A DNA stretch of 64,000 bases, taken from positions 62,001-126,000 of the IMG/VR virus record IMGVR_UViG_3300043395_003024. One strand, written 5' to 3'. This DNA comes from a virus. Of this stretch, positions 8,216-15,634 are shown piece after piece. A program made the translations under genes and the position numbers. Position 1 is the stretch's first letter. Each line of letters starts with the position of its first letter. Under the pieces are notes generated by a model. It made no database searches, had not been told where the DNA came from, and worked only from the letters and a program-made list of their open reading frames with translations.

Positions 8216-8742
8216 ATTCCCTCTTCAATTAAGTCGTTTATCGGCGACCAGTCTACTTTTGTCAAGCCGTCGAGCTGTTCTTTTGTCCAGAATATTGTTG
8301 ACTTTTTGGTGTATGTAAGAACCATTTGCTCCAGCACCCAGGCATCGCATTCATCGTCTGCGCCGGCACCGAGAAACGTGAGACCAGTCTTTGCCGATAT
8401 TGCCGATATGACTTCGGCCTTCCCGGCATTCCCCTTCCCGGTTGCGAACTTCGCCCTACAGGTGGGCGGAACGTCGACAAACGGGATTCCTGACTCCCAA
8501 AGCCTCATGCGGACAGCTCCGCCAAGTTCACCAATACTGTGCGCCTGGCTATTGCGTGAGGCAAATGAATACCCTTCGATAATAACGGCGTCTATATTAT
8601 GTTTGATAATTAAATCAATAATCTCATTAGAGACTATTGACAATCTTTCTGGGCCTTTTGTTTTTGTTGAGATTATTCCGGTTTCGCCGTTTATGCAGTA
8701 TCCGGTAGACGTGAGTGAAAGGTCAAGCCCCAGAAAGTGCAT
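8212..8742 (-). CDS. RuvC-like Holliday junction resolvase
   Basis: A 176-aa RNase H-fold nuclease. Catalytic acidic residues are visible at 'FLGLDLSLTSTGYC' (first Asp, strand 1), 'DAVIIEGYSF' (Glu), and 'GAGADDECDAWVLEQM' (C-terminal Asp pair), the RuvC D-E-D-D order. 'KFATGKGNAGKAEVISAIS' matches the 'tGnG.AsKeqV' helix of RuvC. It would cut branched DNA before packaging and during recombination. The start at 8742 has no ribosome binding site, but a TATAGT -10 lies 8 nt upstream, so it may be leaderless. It heads the minus-strand set running to 5107. Confidence 0.88.
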   Translation of the reverse strand: MHFLGLDLSLTSTGYCINGETGIISTKTKGPERLSIVSNEIIDLIIKHNIDAVIIEGYSFASRNSQAHSIGELGGAVRMRLWESGIPFVDVPPTCRAKFATGKGNAGKAEVISAISAKTGLTFLGAGADDECDAWVLEQMVLTYTKKSTIFWTKEQLDGLTKVDWSPINDLIEEGI

Positions 8743-8750
8743 AATCGCTG

Positions 8751-8756
8751 ACTATA
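8751..8756 (-). promoter_or_regulatory. Leaderless -10 element for the RuvC-like gene
   Basis: On the minus strand TATAGT ends 8 nt before the ATG at 8742. No Shine-Dalgarno is present. No good -35 is seen at 16-18 nt. The arrangement matches the other leaderless starts in this window. Confidence 0.45.
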
Positions 8757-8767
8757 GCAAATACAAA

Positions 8768-8802
8768 GGCGGGCAGTTGCTCAACTAGAACATCCACCCG
8801 CC
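8768..8802 (-). terminator. Rho-independent terminator after HNH gene
   Basis: On the minus strand GGCGGG (8797-8802) pairs with CCCGCC (8768-8773), with an inner GTTGAGCAAC hairpin, followed by TTTGTATTT. It lies between the HNH gene stop and the RuvC-like start, closing the upstream recombination transcript. Confidence 0.55.
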
Positions 8803-8857
8803 GATGTACCTATACCATCCCCAGGTAGCGATTACTGAGAATGATTAAATAATACAC

Positions 8858-9214
8858 TCACTCCCAGGAATGCTTGGCCAGTCCTAGAGAAAAAGCCAAT
8901 TCTGGCTCATTTCCTATCCGCGTATGGCATTGACGGCATACGGATACAAGGTTTTCCCTGTCAAGAATTGAACCACCCTGCGAACGTCTAATTAGCTCGT
9001 GAATGTCAACGCTATTTCTATGGATGAACGTTGATAGCCCATCATGTTTTGCGAACAGCGGACAAGCAAAACAAAGCGGAAACTCGGCCAACATTTCAGC
9101 GACAATCTTGCGACGCTCAACATAGACCTTCTCTGTTTTTTTACTGCGTTTTGCTATTGGTTTAGCCTGACGCTTCAGTGGCGTCCGCTTCATCGGTTTC
9201 TTACGCTCCATCAA
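8858..9214 (-). CDS. HNH endonuclease
   Basis: A 118-aa protein with a basic N-terminus (MMERKKPMKRTPLKRQAKPI) and an HNH core: 'FPLCFACPLF' (first Cys pair), 'NSVDIHELIRRSQGGSILD' (His of the beta-hairpin), and 'RENLVSVCRQCHTRIG' (Asn-Leu, second Cys pair and His). The two C-x-x-C pairs bind a structural zinc; the H-N-H residues hold the catalytic metal. It nicks or cuts DNA. Many phages carry such a gene near recombination or packaging genes, where it helps DNA packaging, or as a free-standing homing enzyme. The second ATG (9211) could be the true start. Confidence 0.85.
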   Translation of the reverse strand: MMERKKPMKRTPLKRQAKPIAKRSKKTEKVYVERRKIVAEMLAEFPLCFACPLFAKHDGLSTFIHRNSVDIHELIRRSQGGSILDRENLVSVCRQCHTRIGNEPELAFSLGLAKHSWE

Positions 9215-9228
9215 AGCGCAAGACTACA

Positions 9229-9744
9229 TCAAAGATTGTCGTTGTTAATGAGGTCGAACGTCCATTTTCCGTCAAGACAGTCCCAAAGTGAACGGTCGAT
9301 TGCCGTATCCTCAAGGTCAAACTCTCGGAGCATATTGCGGTGTGTGATAATAGCCCTGCGGTAGAAGTCGACTTCTTTCCAGCCATCGCTTTGCGTGGCC
9401 TCGCCGGTTTCAATCATCACGCAGACTTCGTCAAGCTTTCTATCAACATGGTACTTAAATCTCTTGATTTTGCTTGCCTTGTCGTCGTAATAGCGGCGAG
9501 TTTCGTTCGTAAGTTTGTTCCCCTTGGAACCGAGAGAGGAGTATCGCCTTTGGTCTGACTCGTTGTCTGCCTCGATTGATTCAATCTGACGCTGCAGATT
9601 CTCGGAAAGAGCAACAAGTGCTCGCTTCCATCTATCCCAGTTTTCTGGACGACGGAGTTCTTCACGCTCAATAGGTGTTACCTTGTTTTTGACCTCTTCG
9701 GCAACCATTCTGGCGAAGGTGTCATCATTCCATTTTGCGCTCAT
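9229..9744 (-). CDS. Hypothetical protein in recombination operon
   Basis: I chose the ATG at 9744 (MSAKWNDDTFARMVAEEVKN) because AGGAAA lies 8 nt upstream and the longer frame would overlap the nuclease gene. The 171-aa product is charged and helical with a central coiled-coil-like stretch ('LSENLQRQIESIEADNESDQ') and a C-terminus ending near the HNH gene. 'WKEVDFYRRAIITHRN' resembles segments of small phage proteins near RecB-like nucleases. No catalytic motif is visible. It is co-transcribed with the recombination genes. Confidence 0.7.
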   Translation of the reverse strand: MSAKWNDDTFARMVAEEVKNKVTPIEREELRRPENWDRWKRALVALSENLQRQIESIEADNESDQRRYSSLGSKGNKLTNETRRYYDDKASKIKRFKYHVDRKLDEVCVMIETGEATQSDGWKEVDFYRRAIITHRNMLREFDLEDTAIDRSLWDCLDGKWTFDLINNDNL

Positions 9745-9754
9745 AAAAGATTTC

Positions 9755-10537
9755 CTATCGCTGCCACGCTGGGCAAATCGACTTGAATCCACACCAGTTA
9801 CAGAGGATTGTTTTGTTTGGCTCAAAATACCCTTCCTTGCATCTCTTTTCGATTCCCTGTCTTACTTCGGCGATAACTGACGCGACTTTATTGACATCAT
9901 CTGCCGTAATTTCTTTCGCAAACCTCACTCCATCTTTCAGATAGAGAAGTTCCACTTCAAGTTTTTCTGCATCAATTCCAGCGCTTTTTAGCAACTGAGT
10001 GTAAATGATTAATTGGAAAAACTTGTCATCGATGTAGTTTTTTTTCGGAGTTTTGCCGGTCTTATAGTCAGAAACTTTTGCCGTATTTCCAGAAAAATGA
10101 AGTCTATCTATAAATCCATGCAGTTTAATCCCGGAAATCTCGCCCTCCACATGCTCTTCTATGGCATAGGGCTCAACTTCCATTGGCTCCTCAAGAGCCC
10201 ATAGATTTTCAACACACCACCACGCAGTCCATCTGAAAAGCTTTAACTCTTTTTCAGAACGAATGAGCGTTGTTACTTGTTCTTCCCACTTTGACGCCCA
10301 TAAATCACGGGCCAGAATTCTCGCCGTGTCCTGCGTTCTCTGTTCTGCCGGAAGCGCATACATCGTTTCGAGTATTTCATGAACAAAGTTTCCCAACATT
10401 GTTGCCTCTGTTGGCGAATCCATGAGTCCATCTATCTTGCTGAACTTGAACTTCAGCGGGCATTGCTGAAACGTGGAGATGGAAGACGGTGAAAGTCTGT
10501 CTGGGGCTACAAGGAGCGCTGGCTCATCAGTTGCCAT
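9755..10537 (-). CDS. PD-(D/E)XK exonuclease, RecB/Cas4-like
   Basis: A 260-aa nuclease of the RecB/Cas4 group. 'SPSSISTFQQCPLKFKF' opens the fold and carries the first cysteine; 'GNFVHEILETMY' has the conserved G-x-x-x-H; the active site is 'KVSDYKTGKTP' (D and D-Y-K); 'QLIIYTQLL' is the QxxxY motif. Three further cysteines near the C-terminus ('LCNWCGFKSICPAW') complete a likely [4Fe-4S] cluster as in Cas4/AddB. It would resect DNA ends to give single strands for the Rad52-like protein, whose gene overlaps by 11 nt. Together they form a phage recombination pair. Confidence 0.9.
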   Translation of the reverse strand: MATDEPALLVAPDRLSPSSISTFQQCPLKFKFSKIDGLMDSPTEATMLGNFVHEILETMYALPAEQRTQDTARILARDLWASKWEEQVTTLIRSEKELKLFRWTAWWCVENLWALEEPMEVEPYAIEEHVEGEISGIKLHGFIDRLHFSGNTAKVSDYKTGKTPKKNYIDDKFFQLIIYTQLLKSAGIDAEKLEVELLYLKDGVRFAKEITADDVNKVASVIAEVRQGIEKRCKEGYFEPNKTILCNWCGFKSICPAWQR

Positions 10538-11204
10538 CTGTTTCCTCTACTAGCGTTGCGCCGAAAGATAGACGCATTGCTTCGACAACAAGCGCGTCGA
10601 TGTCGTCTTCGGTTGCAGTAGTCAGTGTCGGCTTGGGCTTGCCGCCAGAGTGCTTTTCCCAGAAGCTATTCAGTGAATCCTTTTGCTCCTGTGACAGCGT
10701 CTTGGTGATTGAAACGAAATTGGACCACTTCTCTCCGAGGGGGGAGACTGGCTGTTCCTGTGGGGCTGAGTAGATGGCATCTTCGGCGTCCAACGCATCT
10801 GCTGAACGGGCCAGGTAGAGGCCAACTCCGAGCTGCTGGGCGGCTTTCTTGAGTGCGTCCGAAACTGCGCCCTTGAAATCATTGCCGAGGTCAACTGGCT
10901 TGTTGTCCTTTTTCTGTCGCTTAACCGTCTGGCCGCCGAATCCGTCCTTGACAACCTTGTTTCCGTTGATGGTTGCAGTCAGAGACACGTGAGCGATTAT
11001 TTCGTCAGTGTCAACGTGGTCACGGTACACGGACTGAATCTTGAAAGACCAGCTGTCAACGCCTAGAACCTTGTTGAGCCTATTGATTACTTCGCTGATT
11101 GGTAGATAGACGAGCGAGACACCGCTCTTTACGAGCGTCTTTTCCATTTCTTCGGGAAACGGCTCCGCGAGCAGTCGAGCGATTTCGTTGCTATTTGTTG
11201 TCAT
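10527..11204 (-). CDS. Rad52/22-like single-strand annealing protein
   Basis: A 225-aa protein matching the Rad52/Rad22 family of phage annealing proteins. Diagnostic stretches are 'SLVYLPISEVINRLNKVLG', 'WSFKIQSV', 'VSLTATINGNKVVKDGFGGQ' and 'FKGAVSDALKKAAQQLGVGL', the last being the helix that lines the DNA groove. It binds ssDNA and anneals complementary strands, working with the RecB-like nuclease encoded next to it. The C-terminal third is a flexible linker followed by a helical tail 'QEQKDSLNSFWEKHSGG', which may bind SSB or the nuclease. Confidence 0.9.
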   Translation of the reverse strand: MTTNSNEIARLLAEPFPEEMEKTLVKSGVSLVYLPISEVINRLNKVLGVDSWSFKIQSVYRDHVDTDEIIAHVSLTATINGNKVVKDGFGGQTVKRQKKDNKPVDLGNDFKGAVSDALKKAAQQLGVGLYLARSADALDAEDAIYSAPQEQPVSPLGEKWSNFVSITKTLSQEQKDSLNSFWEKHSGGKPKPTLTTATEDDIDALVVEAMRLSFGATLVEETDGN

Positions 11205-11215
11205 TTTCTTTCTTT

Positions 11216-11710
11216 CTATGACTTTGGTTTGCGGACAATGATGCTGGTCTTGAGGTCGCCAACTTCGCTGAAGTTATCTGCGTTCAGACCAATTTTGTTC
11301 AGTTCTTTGATTCTCCAGTACGAAGGAGCGCAGTATGTAAGCATCTCCTCTGCTATCTCTTTTGGAGACTTTGTGATTTCTCCGGTGTCCATGTCAATTG
11401 ACATCTTCACGAGGCGGTCGGCAACGGCAGAACCGAGGTCAGCATGCTTCCAACCCTTTCTGTCGTAAGAAGACTTCTTTTCAATTGTTGTTCCATCTGG
11501 GAGAAGAAGCGTCTCGGTAGGTCCCATTATCTCGGAAAGTGCTCCAGCAAATGAGTCATAGACGATGGAGACATCTCTCTTCAGAAAGTTCAGTTCAGCG
11601 AGAGCGACACCAGCTTCTTCTGCTGTGGGGTTGTCTCTCAGAAAAGACGCAACGACATTATCCAAATCAATGATTGCGGAACGGAGTTCTTGGATTTTAT
11701 CCAAGCTCAT
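11216..11710 (-). CDS. Hypothetical protein, recombination operon
   Basis: A 164-aa protein with an N-terminal helical half and a middle segment 'LLLPDGTTIEKKSSYDRKGW', then 'KHADLGSAVADRLVKMSIDM'. Small proteins of this type precede Rad52-like genes in many actinophages; their role is not known to me. The stop lies 12 nt before the Rad52-like start, so the two are in one transcript. No metal-binding or nuclease motif is visible. Confidence 0.72.
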   Translation of the reverse strand: MSLDKIQELRSAIIDLDNVVASFLRDNPTAEEAGVALAELNFLKRDVSIVYDSFAGALSEIMGPTETLLLPDGTTIEKKSSYDRKGWKHADLGSAVADRLVKMSIDMDTGEITKSPKEIAEEMLTYCAPSYWRIKELNKIGLNADNFSEVGDLKTSIIVRKPKS

Positions 11711-11746
11711 TATTAGTACCTCGTATGTGTCTAGTTTGGTGATGGT

Positions 11747-13060
11747 CTAGAAGATTATAGAAGCCCTCTTGCGCTGCGGCAACCCTAGCCCAGTCAAAAA
11801 GGTAAAAGCCCCAACAGCGGAGTCAACCTGGTCATCATGGTTTGCTGCTTCAGGAAATGAAGAAAATTCATCGAGCCAGTCGGTGAGCCACGCAGAGCGG
11901 ACTAACCGAACATTTCCATTAGCGGCTGCGGCAGCGAATGGCCTAGCCCTGGTCACCTTATCTCCGGTCGGCCTCATGGCGCCAAAGTCATAGCCCGGAA
12001 CTACGTATCTGGCATATTGGTCAACAAGTGCCTTGCCGGAAGAACCAGGTTCCTGCTCCATCCTTATTGAAACTCCGTACCCATCGTCTTCCGCGGTCTC
12101 GGCAATCAACTGTTCGACCTTTTCACCCCTAACGCGGGCTTTCTTTACGTCCAAGATGTATGCGATTCCGCCGTCAAATAGCATCAAGGTACCCACCGTC
12201 CAGTCTGGGTCTGGATTCCCGGCATGTGGTTCCGTGGCGGCAAGGTCCCAAAACCTGACAACCCTGGCAGAATTAGTGATTAGGGGTATCTCGTCTGGGT
12301 CAATAATTATGAAAGATTCCCGCTGGAAAAGGCTTCCCAGGGTGGTCGACCACCAGTCGCCCTCCTCTAGCCGCCTTCTTTCCACGGGGTCCAGGGCGGA
12401 TAGGGCCTGACGGTAGGAATCAGCGTCAATTCCGGGGTTATCCTTGAGTGTGGATGGGACAAAAACCCTTCCGGCTTCCTTGCCTTCTACAATAAACCTC
12501 TGCCGGACCCAGTTGGGGGCGGGGTTTGACGCGGCCCTCATTCTGAGCGGAACCTGGGCAATCGGGCCGCTGGCTGGACGACGGAGTCGGGAGAACAGGT
12601 ATCTGTAGTCAGATTCACGTATTTCGGTGACCTCATCCATGCCTATGAACTGGAATTCAGAGCCCTTATAGCGTAAATAGTCATTAACATTATTTAGATA
12701 TCCAAAAGAAATGCGCGCTCCAGAGGGGAAGGTCGCCACGAATGTGTTGTTATTCCAGTGAACATCGTCGTAGTTGCTCATCCATGACTTAAAGCGGTCC
12801 ATTAGAGCGCCGGGCAGCGATAGGTCAGCAAATGTGCGGCGGAAAAGAATTGCCGAGTAGTTAGGTACATCTACATACTGGAGAGCCGCCATGAGAAGAG
12901 CAGAAGATTTACCCCCACCGGCCGCTCCCCCGAAAAGGCCCTCCAGGGAGTTGGTTCTCAGGAATACTTTTTGGTTTATCGATGGCTCTTCGGGGCAGTA
13001 TGGCGGCATTTTAGGGCTGAGATACTCCAGTACTTCTTCCCAATTTGCTTTTCCAGCCAT
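11747..13060 (-). CDS. Terminase large subunit
   Basis: The ATPase-nuclease motor that packages DNA. The N-terminal ATPase has Walker A 'GLFGGAAGGGKSSALLMAAL', an arginine-rich 'AILFRRTFADLSLPG' segment and Walker B 'FIGMDEVTEI'. The C-terminal RNase H-like nuclease has 'VRFWDLAATEP' (first Asp), 'DWTVGTLMLFDGGIAYILDV' and the final 'NHDDQVDSAVGAF' Asp pair. Its 437-aa length is typical. The start at 13060 lacks a ribosome binding site; an upstream TTG (13084) or internal ATG (MPPYCPEEPS) are alternatives. It is transcribed away from the portal gene, whereas most phages place both in one operon. Confidence 0.93.
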   Translation of the reverse strand: MAGKANWEEVLEYLSPKMPPYCPEEPSINQKVFLRTNSLEGLFGGAAGGGKSSALLMAALQYVDVPNYSAILFRRTFADLSLPGALMDRFKSWMSNYDDVHWNNNTFVATFPSGARISFGYLNNVNDYLRYKGSEFQFIGMDEVTEIRESDYRYLFSRLRRPASGPIAQVPLRMRAASNPAPNWVRQRFIVEGKEAGRVFVPSTLKDNPGIDADSYRQALSALDPVERRRLEEGDWWSTTLGSLFQRESFIIIDPDEIPLITNSARVVRFWDLAATEPHAGNPDPDWTVGTLMLFDGGIAYILDVKKARVRGEKVEQLIAETAEDDGYGVSIRMEQEPGSSGKALVDQYARYVVPGYDFGAMRPTGDKVTRARPFAAAAANGNVRLVRSAWLTDWLDEFSSFPEAANHDDQVDSAVGAFTFLTGLGLPQRKRASIIF

Positions 13061-13116
13061 AAAATTATAAGAACCAATCAACAAGACTCTTTGTGCATCA
13101 GAGCCAACTTATGCGC

Positions 13117-13122
13117 TACTGT
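13117..13122 (+). promoter_or_regulatory. Leaderless -10 element TACTGT
   Basis: TACTGT is followed by exactly 7 nt and then the ATG at 13130. The 8-mer context GCTACTGT parallels GCTAGTGT upstream of the genes at 45645 and 60900, which have the same 7-nt spacing. No ribosome binding site is seen. Confidence 0.55.
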
Positions 13123-13129
13123 ATCGTAC

Positions 13130-13396
13130 ATGCCCCCAGCGCAAGTAGAATTAAAAAACACACGGCGAAAAATCAAAAAGGCACTGAAGGCCGCCTCATC
13201 TCGAATTGTATTGACAGCGAGAATCTTTCGCAGATGGGTCCAAAGCAAGGCTAATCGCGGAACTTTCGCAAATATATTAATGCTTTGCTTTATAATATTT
13301 TGTAGTATTGGAGCAGGAATGATATTTTTCCCTGCCGGTTGGGTGGTCGCTGGTGTCTGTTGCGGAATTTTCGGTTTCTTGTTGGGTGCTGAGTAG
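13130..13396 (+). CDS. Small basic membrane protein
   Basis: The ATG at 13130 is chosen because of the leaderless -10 signal; upstream in-frame codons run into the divergent terminase gene. The 88-aa product has a strongly basic N-terminus (MPPAQVELKNTRRKIKKALK) and a hydrophobic C-terminal half with two likely membrane helices ('ILMLCFIIFCSIGAGMIFF' and 'GWVVAGVCCGIFGFLLG'). Size, charge and topology would fit a holin-like or membrane-remodelling protein, but I see no lysis enzyme next to it. It ends 7 nt before the portal gene. Confidence 0.7.
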   Translation: MPPAQVELKNTRRKIKKALKAASSRIVLTARIFRRWVQSKANRGTFANILMLCFIIFCSIGAGMIFFPAGWVVAGVCCGIFGFLLGAE

Positions 13397-13403
13397 ATAG
13401 CGC

Positions 13404-15503
13404 ATGGGTTGGAACTCGCCTCAGAATAAAGACATAAATTCCCAGTCCCGCAAGGACATTGGGTATGGAGCACCAATCTCCGTCAACCCCTCGCTGGCTG
13501 GCAAGGCATATCGCGACTCATGGGATATTGAGCGCGCCTACCGAGAGGGAATGTCAAAAATCACCTGGGTTAATAGGTGTATCGACGCTATAGCCGGCAA
13601 CCAGGCTAGATTGCCGATAATTCTCAGAAAAGATAATTCTAACCAGGGTGAGATTGTTCGTGGCAGAGAAGCAAACCGCTCTCCGCTTCTTGAATTGCTA
13701 AACACAAAGGCCAATGTTGGAGAAAACTCGTTCATTTTCCGTTATCGACTTTCCGCACAACTTCTCTTGGGAACACGCGGAGCGTTCATTGAAAAGATTT
13801 ATGGCCGAGACGGTCGAATTATTGGGCTAAATCTTTTGCCGCCACAATCAACTGCCCCAATCCCGGACCCAAAAACATTTGTATCTGGATATGAAGTGCA
13901 GATGCCTTACGGGGAAAAAAAATTTCTAAAGCCTGAAGACGTTGTTTGGGTAAGACGCCCGCATCCGCTTGACCCATATCTGTCCCTGACTCCGCTAGAA
14001 GCCGCAGGAGTGGCTATTGAGATTGAAAATCTTGCCAAATTGTATAACAGAAACTATCTGCTCAATGACGGCCGGCCTGGCGGATTGCTTGTCGTTAGAG
14101 GCGCTATTGACGAAGACGACAAAGAAGAACTGAGAAGCAGATTCCGTGGAAATCTCGCAAAAGCGGGCCATACAACAGTTATAGCCGCAGATGACGGGGT
14201 CGACTTCGTTGACACTTCCGCTAATCCACGCGATGCTGCTTACATTCAGATGCGCCAGATAACAAAAGAAGAAATACTTTCTTCGTTTGGCGTCCCTGAA
14301 TCGGTAATCGGCAATGCTGCCGGAAGAACATTCAGTAATGCAGCAGAAGAGATTCGTGTTTTCTGGATGGAGACGATGCTCCCCCATTTGGAACCATTGG
14401 CACGCGCGCTTGACGAGCTCGACGAAAAGTATTATTTAGACTTTGATACATCGGAAGTCCCCATCCTCATGCTCTATAAGCAGGAGCGAGATAAGTATCT
14501 GCTCCAGGAGTTTCAGTCTGGCCTGATTAGTGCCAACGAATATAGAATCGGTTCTTCGCGTAAAGAGGTAGAAGCCGACCTAGCCGATTCATTGCTTCAG
14601 AACCCAAACCTCATCCCAATTGCAAACACGAAAAAGAAAATGGAAGAGGGGCAAACGCAGATTCCCGGGGCACCAGGTATGCCGGGCATGCCGGGTATGC
14701 CAGGTATGCCGCCAGGTGCGCCACCAGGAATGCCACCGGGGGCACTACATCCGGTTGGGCCAGCTGGAGAACCAGTACCGCTTGACGTCAACACAATGGG
14801 CGGTGCGCTCGCAGAGTCAGCGCAAGAAGGACAGCTTGCTCAAACCACAGTTCCGCCAGAGGCCATGGGGGGGGTGCCGCAGACAGCCATGCCGCCAATG
14901 CCGACAACGGCAGCTTCTGCTCCCGAATCGGAAATTGAAACAAAGTCAAATGACTTAGAAAAAGAAGAGCTTGACCGTACAGAGCAGTCAATTGAAAGAT
15001 GGTCAAACATTTTGGCGCGCGGCATGGAAAGACTGATAGAGCGCCAGCAGCGCGTTGTACTTGAAAAAGCAAGCGGCGCAAGGGCAAAGAAAGCGCTTAT
15101 GCACGGAACGCTTGACATCGAGTCCGTTTTGTCAATAGATACATGGAACAAGCAATTTGAAGACGACATCAAGCCCGTTATCTCCTCAATTATCAACGAT
15201 TCTTTCGAATCCCGAGTCAACGCAGCCTCGGAAAAAGGCTTAAGAATCAAGGCAATGCCGGCGAAAGACGTCAGGGCCATGGTTGATGCCCACGTTTCAA
15301 GGATTAAGAAGATTAACGAATCTCATTTCAACGAAATCAACGCGATGATGCTGAAGTCGTTCGAATATGCAGACGAAGACAAGAGGTTCTCTTTCTTCCG
15401 CGACAGCCTTGTCGAGATGTTTACAGACTTTTTTGCTCATCAGCAAGAATCAATCGCGGAACGCGAAGCTCGGTCCGCGTGGGGATTTGGGCAGACCGTT
15501 TAG
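13404..15503 (+). CDS. Portal protein with long C-terminal extension
   Basis: HK97-type portal, 699 aa. The N-terminal 430 residues show portal features: 'MSKITWVNRCIDAIAGNQAR', 'LLLGTRGAFIEKIYGRDGRI', 'LPPQSTAPIPDP', and the wing/stem segments 'FGVPESVIGNAAGRTFSNAA'. Portals of this type are usually 400-500 aa. The extra ~250 residues hold a G/M/P-rich tandem repeat (about residues 420-455, built of P-G-M triplets) and then a charged helical domain. The portal is the dodecameric DNA gate at one capsid vertex. No strong ribosome binding site precedes ATG 13404; translation may be coupled to the upstream membrane gene. Confidence 0.92.
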   Translation: MGWNSPQNKDINSQSRKDIGYGAPISVNPSLAGKAYRDSWDIERAYREGMSKITWVNRCIDAIAGNQARLPIILRKDNSNQGEIVRGREANRSPLLELLNTKANVGENSFIFRYRLSAQLLLGTRGAFIEKIYGRDGRIIGLNLLPPQSTAPIPDPKTFVSGYEVQMPYGEKKFLKPEDVVWVRRPHPLDPYLSLTPLEAAGVAIEIENLAKLYNRNYLLNDGRPGGLLVVRGAIDEDDKEELRSRFRGNLAKAGHTTVIAADDGVDFVDTSANPRDAAYIQMRQITKEEILSSFGVPESVIGNAAGRTFSNAAEEIRVFWMETMLPHLEPLARALDELDEKYYLDFDTSEVPILMLYKQERDKYLLQEFQSGLISANEYRIGSSRKEVEADLADSLLQNPNLIPIANTKKKMEEGQTQIPGAPGMPGMPGMPGMPPGAPPGMPPGALHPVGPAGEPVPLDVNTMGGALAESAQEGQLAQTTVPPEAMGGVPQTAMPPMPTTAASAPESEIETKSNDLEKEELDRTEQSIERWSNILARGMERLIERQQRVVLEKASGARAKKALMHGTLDIESVLSIDTWNKQFEDDIKPVISSIINDSFESRVNAASEKGLRIKAMPAKDVRAMVDAHVSRIKKINESHFNEINAMMLKSFEYADEDKRFSFFRDSLVEMFTDFFAHQQESIAEREARSAWGFGQTV

Positions 15504-15516
15504 TTGATGTTTCAGT

Positions 15517-15543
15517 AAACTATCGTGTTTCTAACAATAGTTT
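15517..15543 (+). terminator. Inverted repeat after portal gene
   Basis: AAACTAT (15517-15523) pairs with ATAGTTT (15537-15543), with an inner GT/AC pair, followed by a short T/A-rich run. It lies 14 nt past the portal stop. It could be a weak terminator or an RNA stability hairpin. Confidence 0.4.
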
Positions 15544-15605
15544 CTTTAAACAAAAACTTTAAGTAATAGTTACATCGAGCAGACTTCCCAATCGCTTATT
15601 ATCTT

Positions 15606-15633
15606 CAATAGACACGACTTGAAGGGTCTATTG
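15606..15633 (+). promoter_or_regulatory. 5'-UTR hairpin with ribosome binding site in the loop
   Basis: CAATAGAC (15606-15613) pairs perfectly with GTCTATTG (15626-15633). The 12-nt loop ends in GAAGG (15621-15625), the only Shine-Dalgarno-like sequence ahead of the ATG at 15635. The stem ends one base before the start codon. Folding would display or limit the ribosome binding site, so the hairpin probably tunes synthesis of the giant protease-helicase polyprotein. Confidence 0.5.
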
Positions 15634-15634
15634 C

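Noticed and set aside
14662-14765. Possible CRISPR-like or direct-repeat array
   Set aside because: The repeat units are in-frame 9-12-nt coding triplets (P-G-M) with no unique spacers; no CRISPR array is seen in the window.
14620-15280. Overlapping frames of 112, 99 and 146 aa in the portal C-terminal region
   Set aside because: They arise from the G/C-rich tandem repeat and its complement; the portal frame is uninterrupted and explains the sequence.
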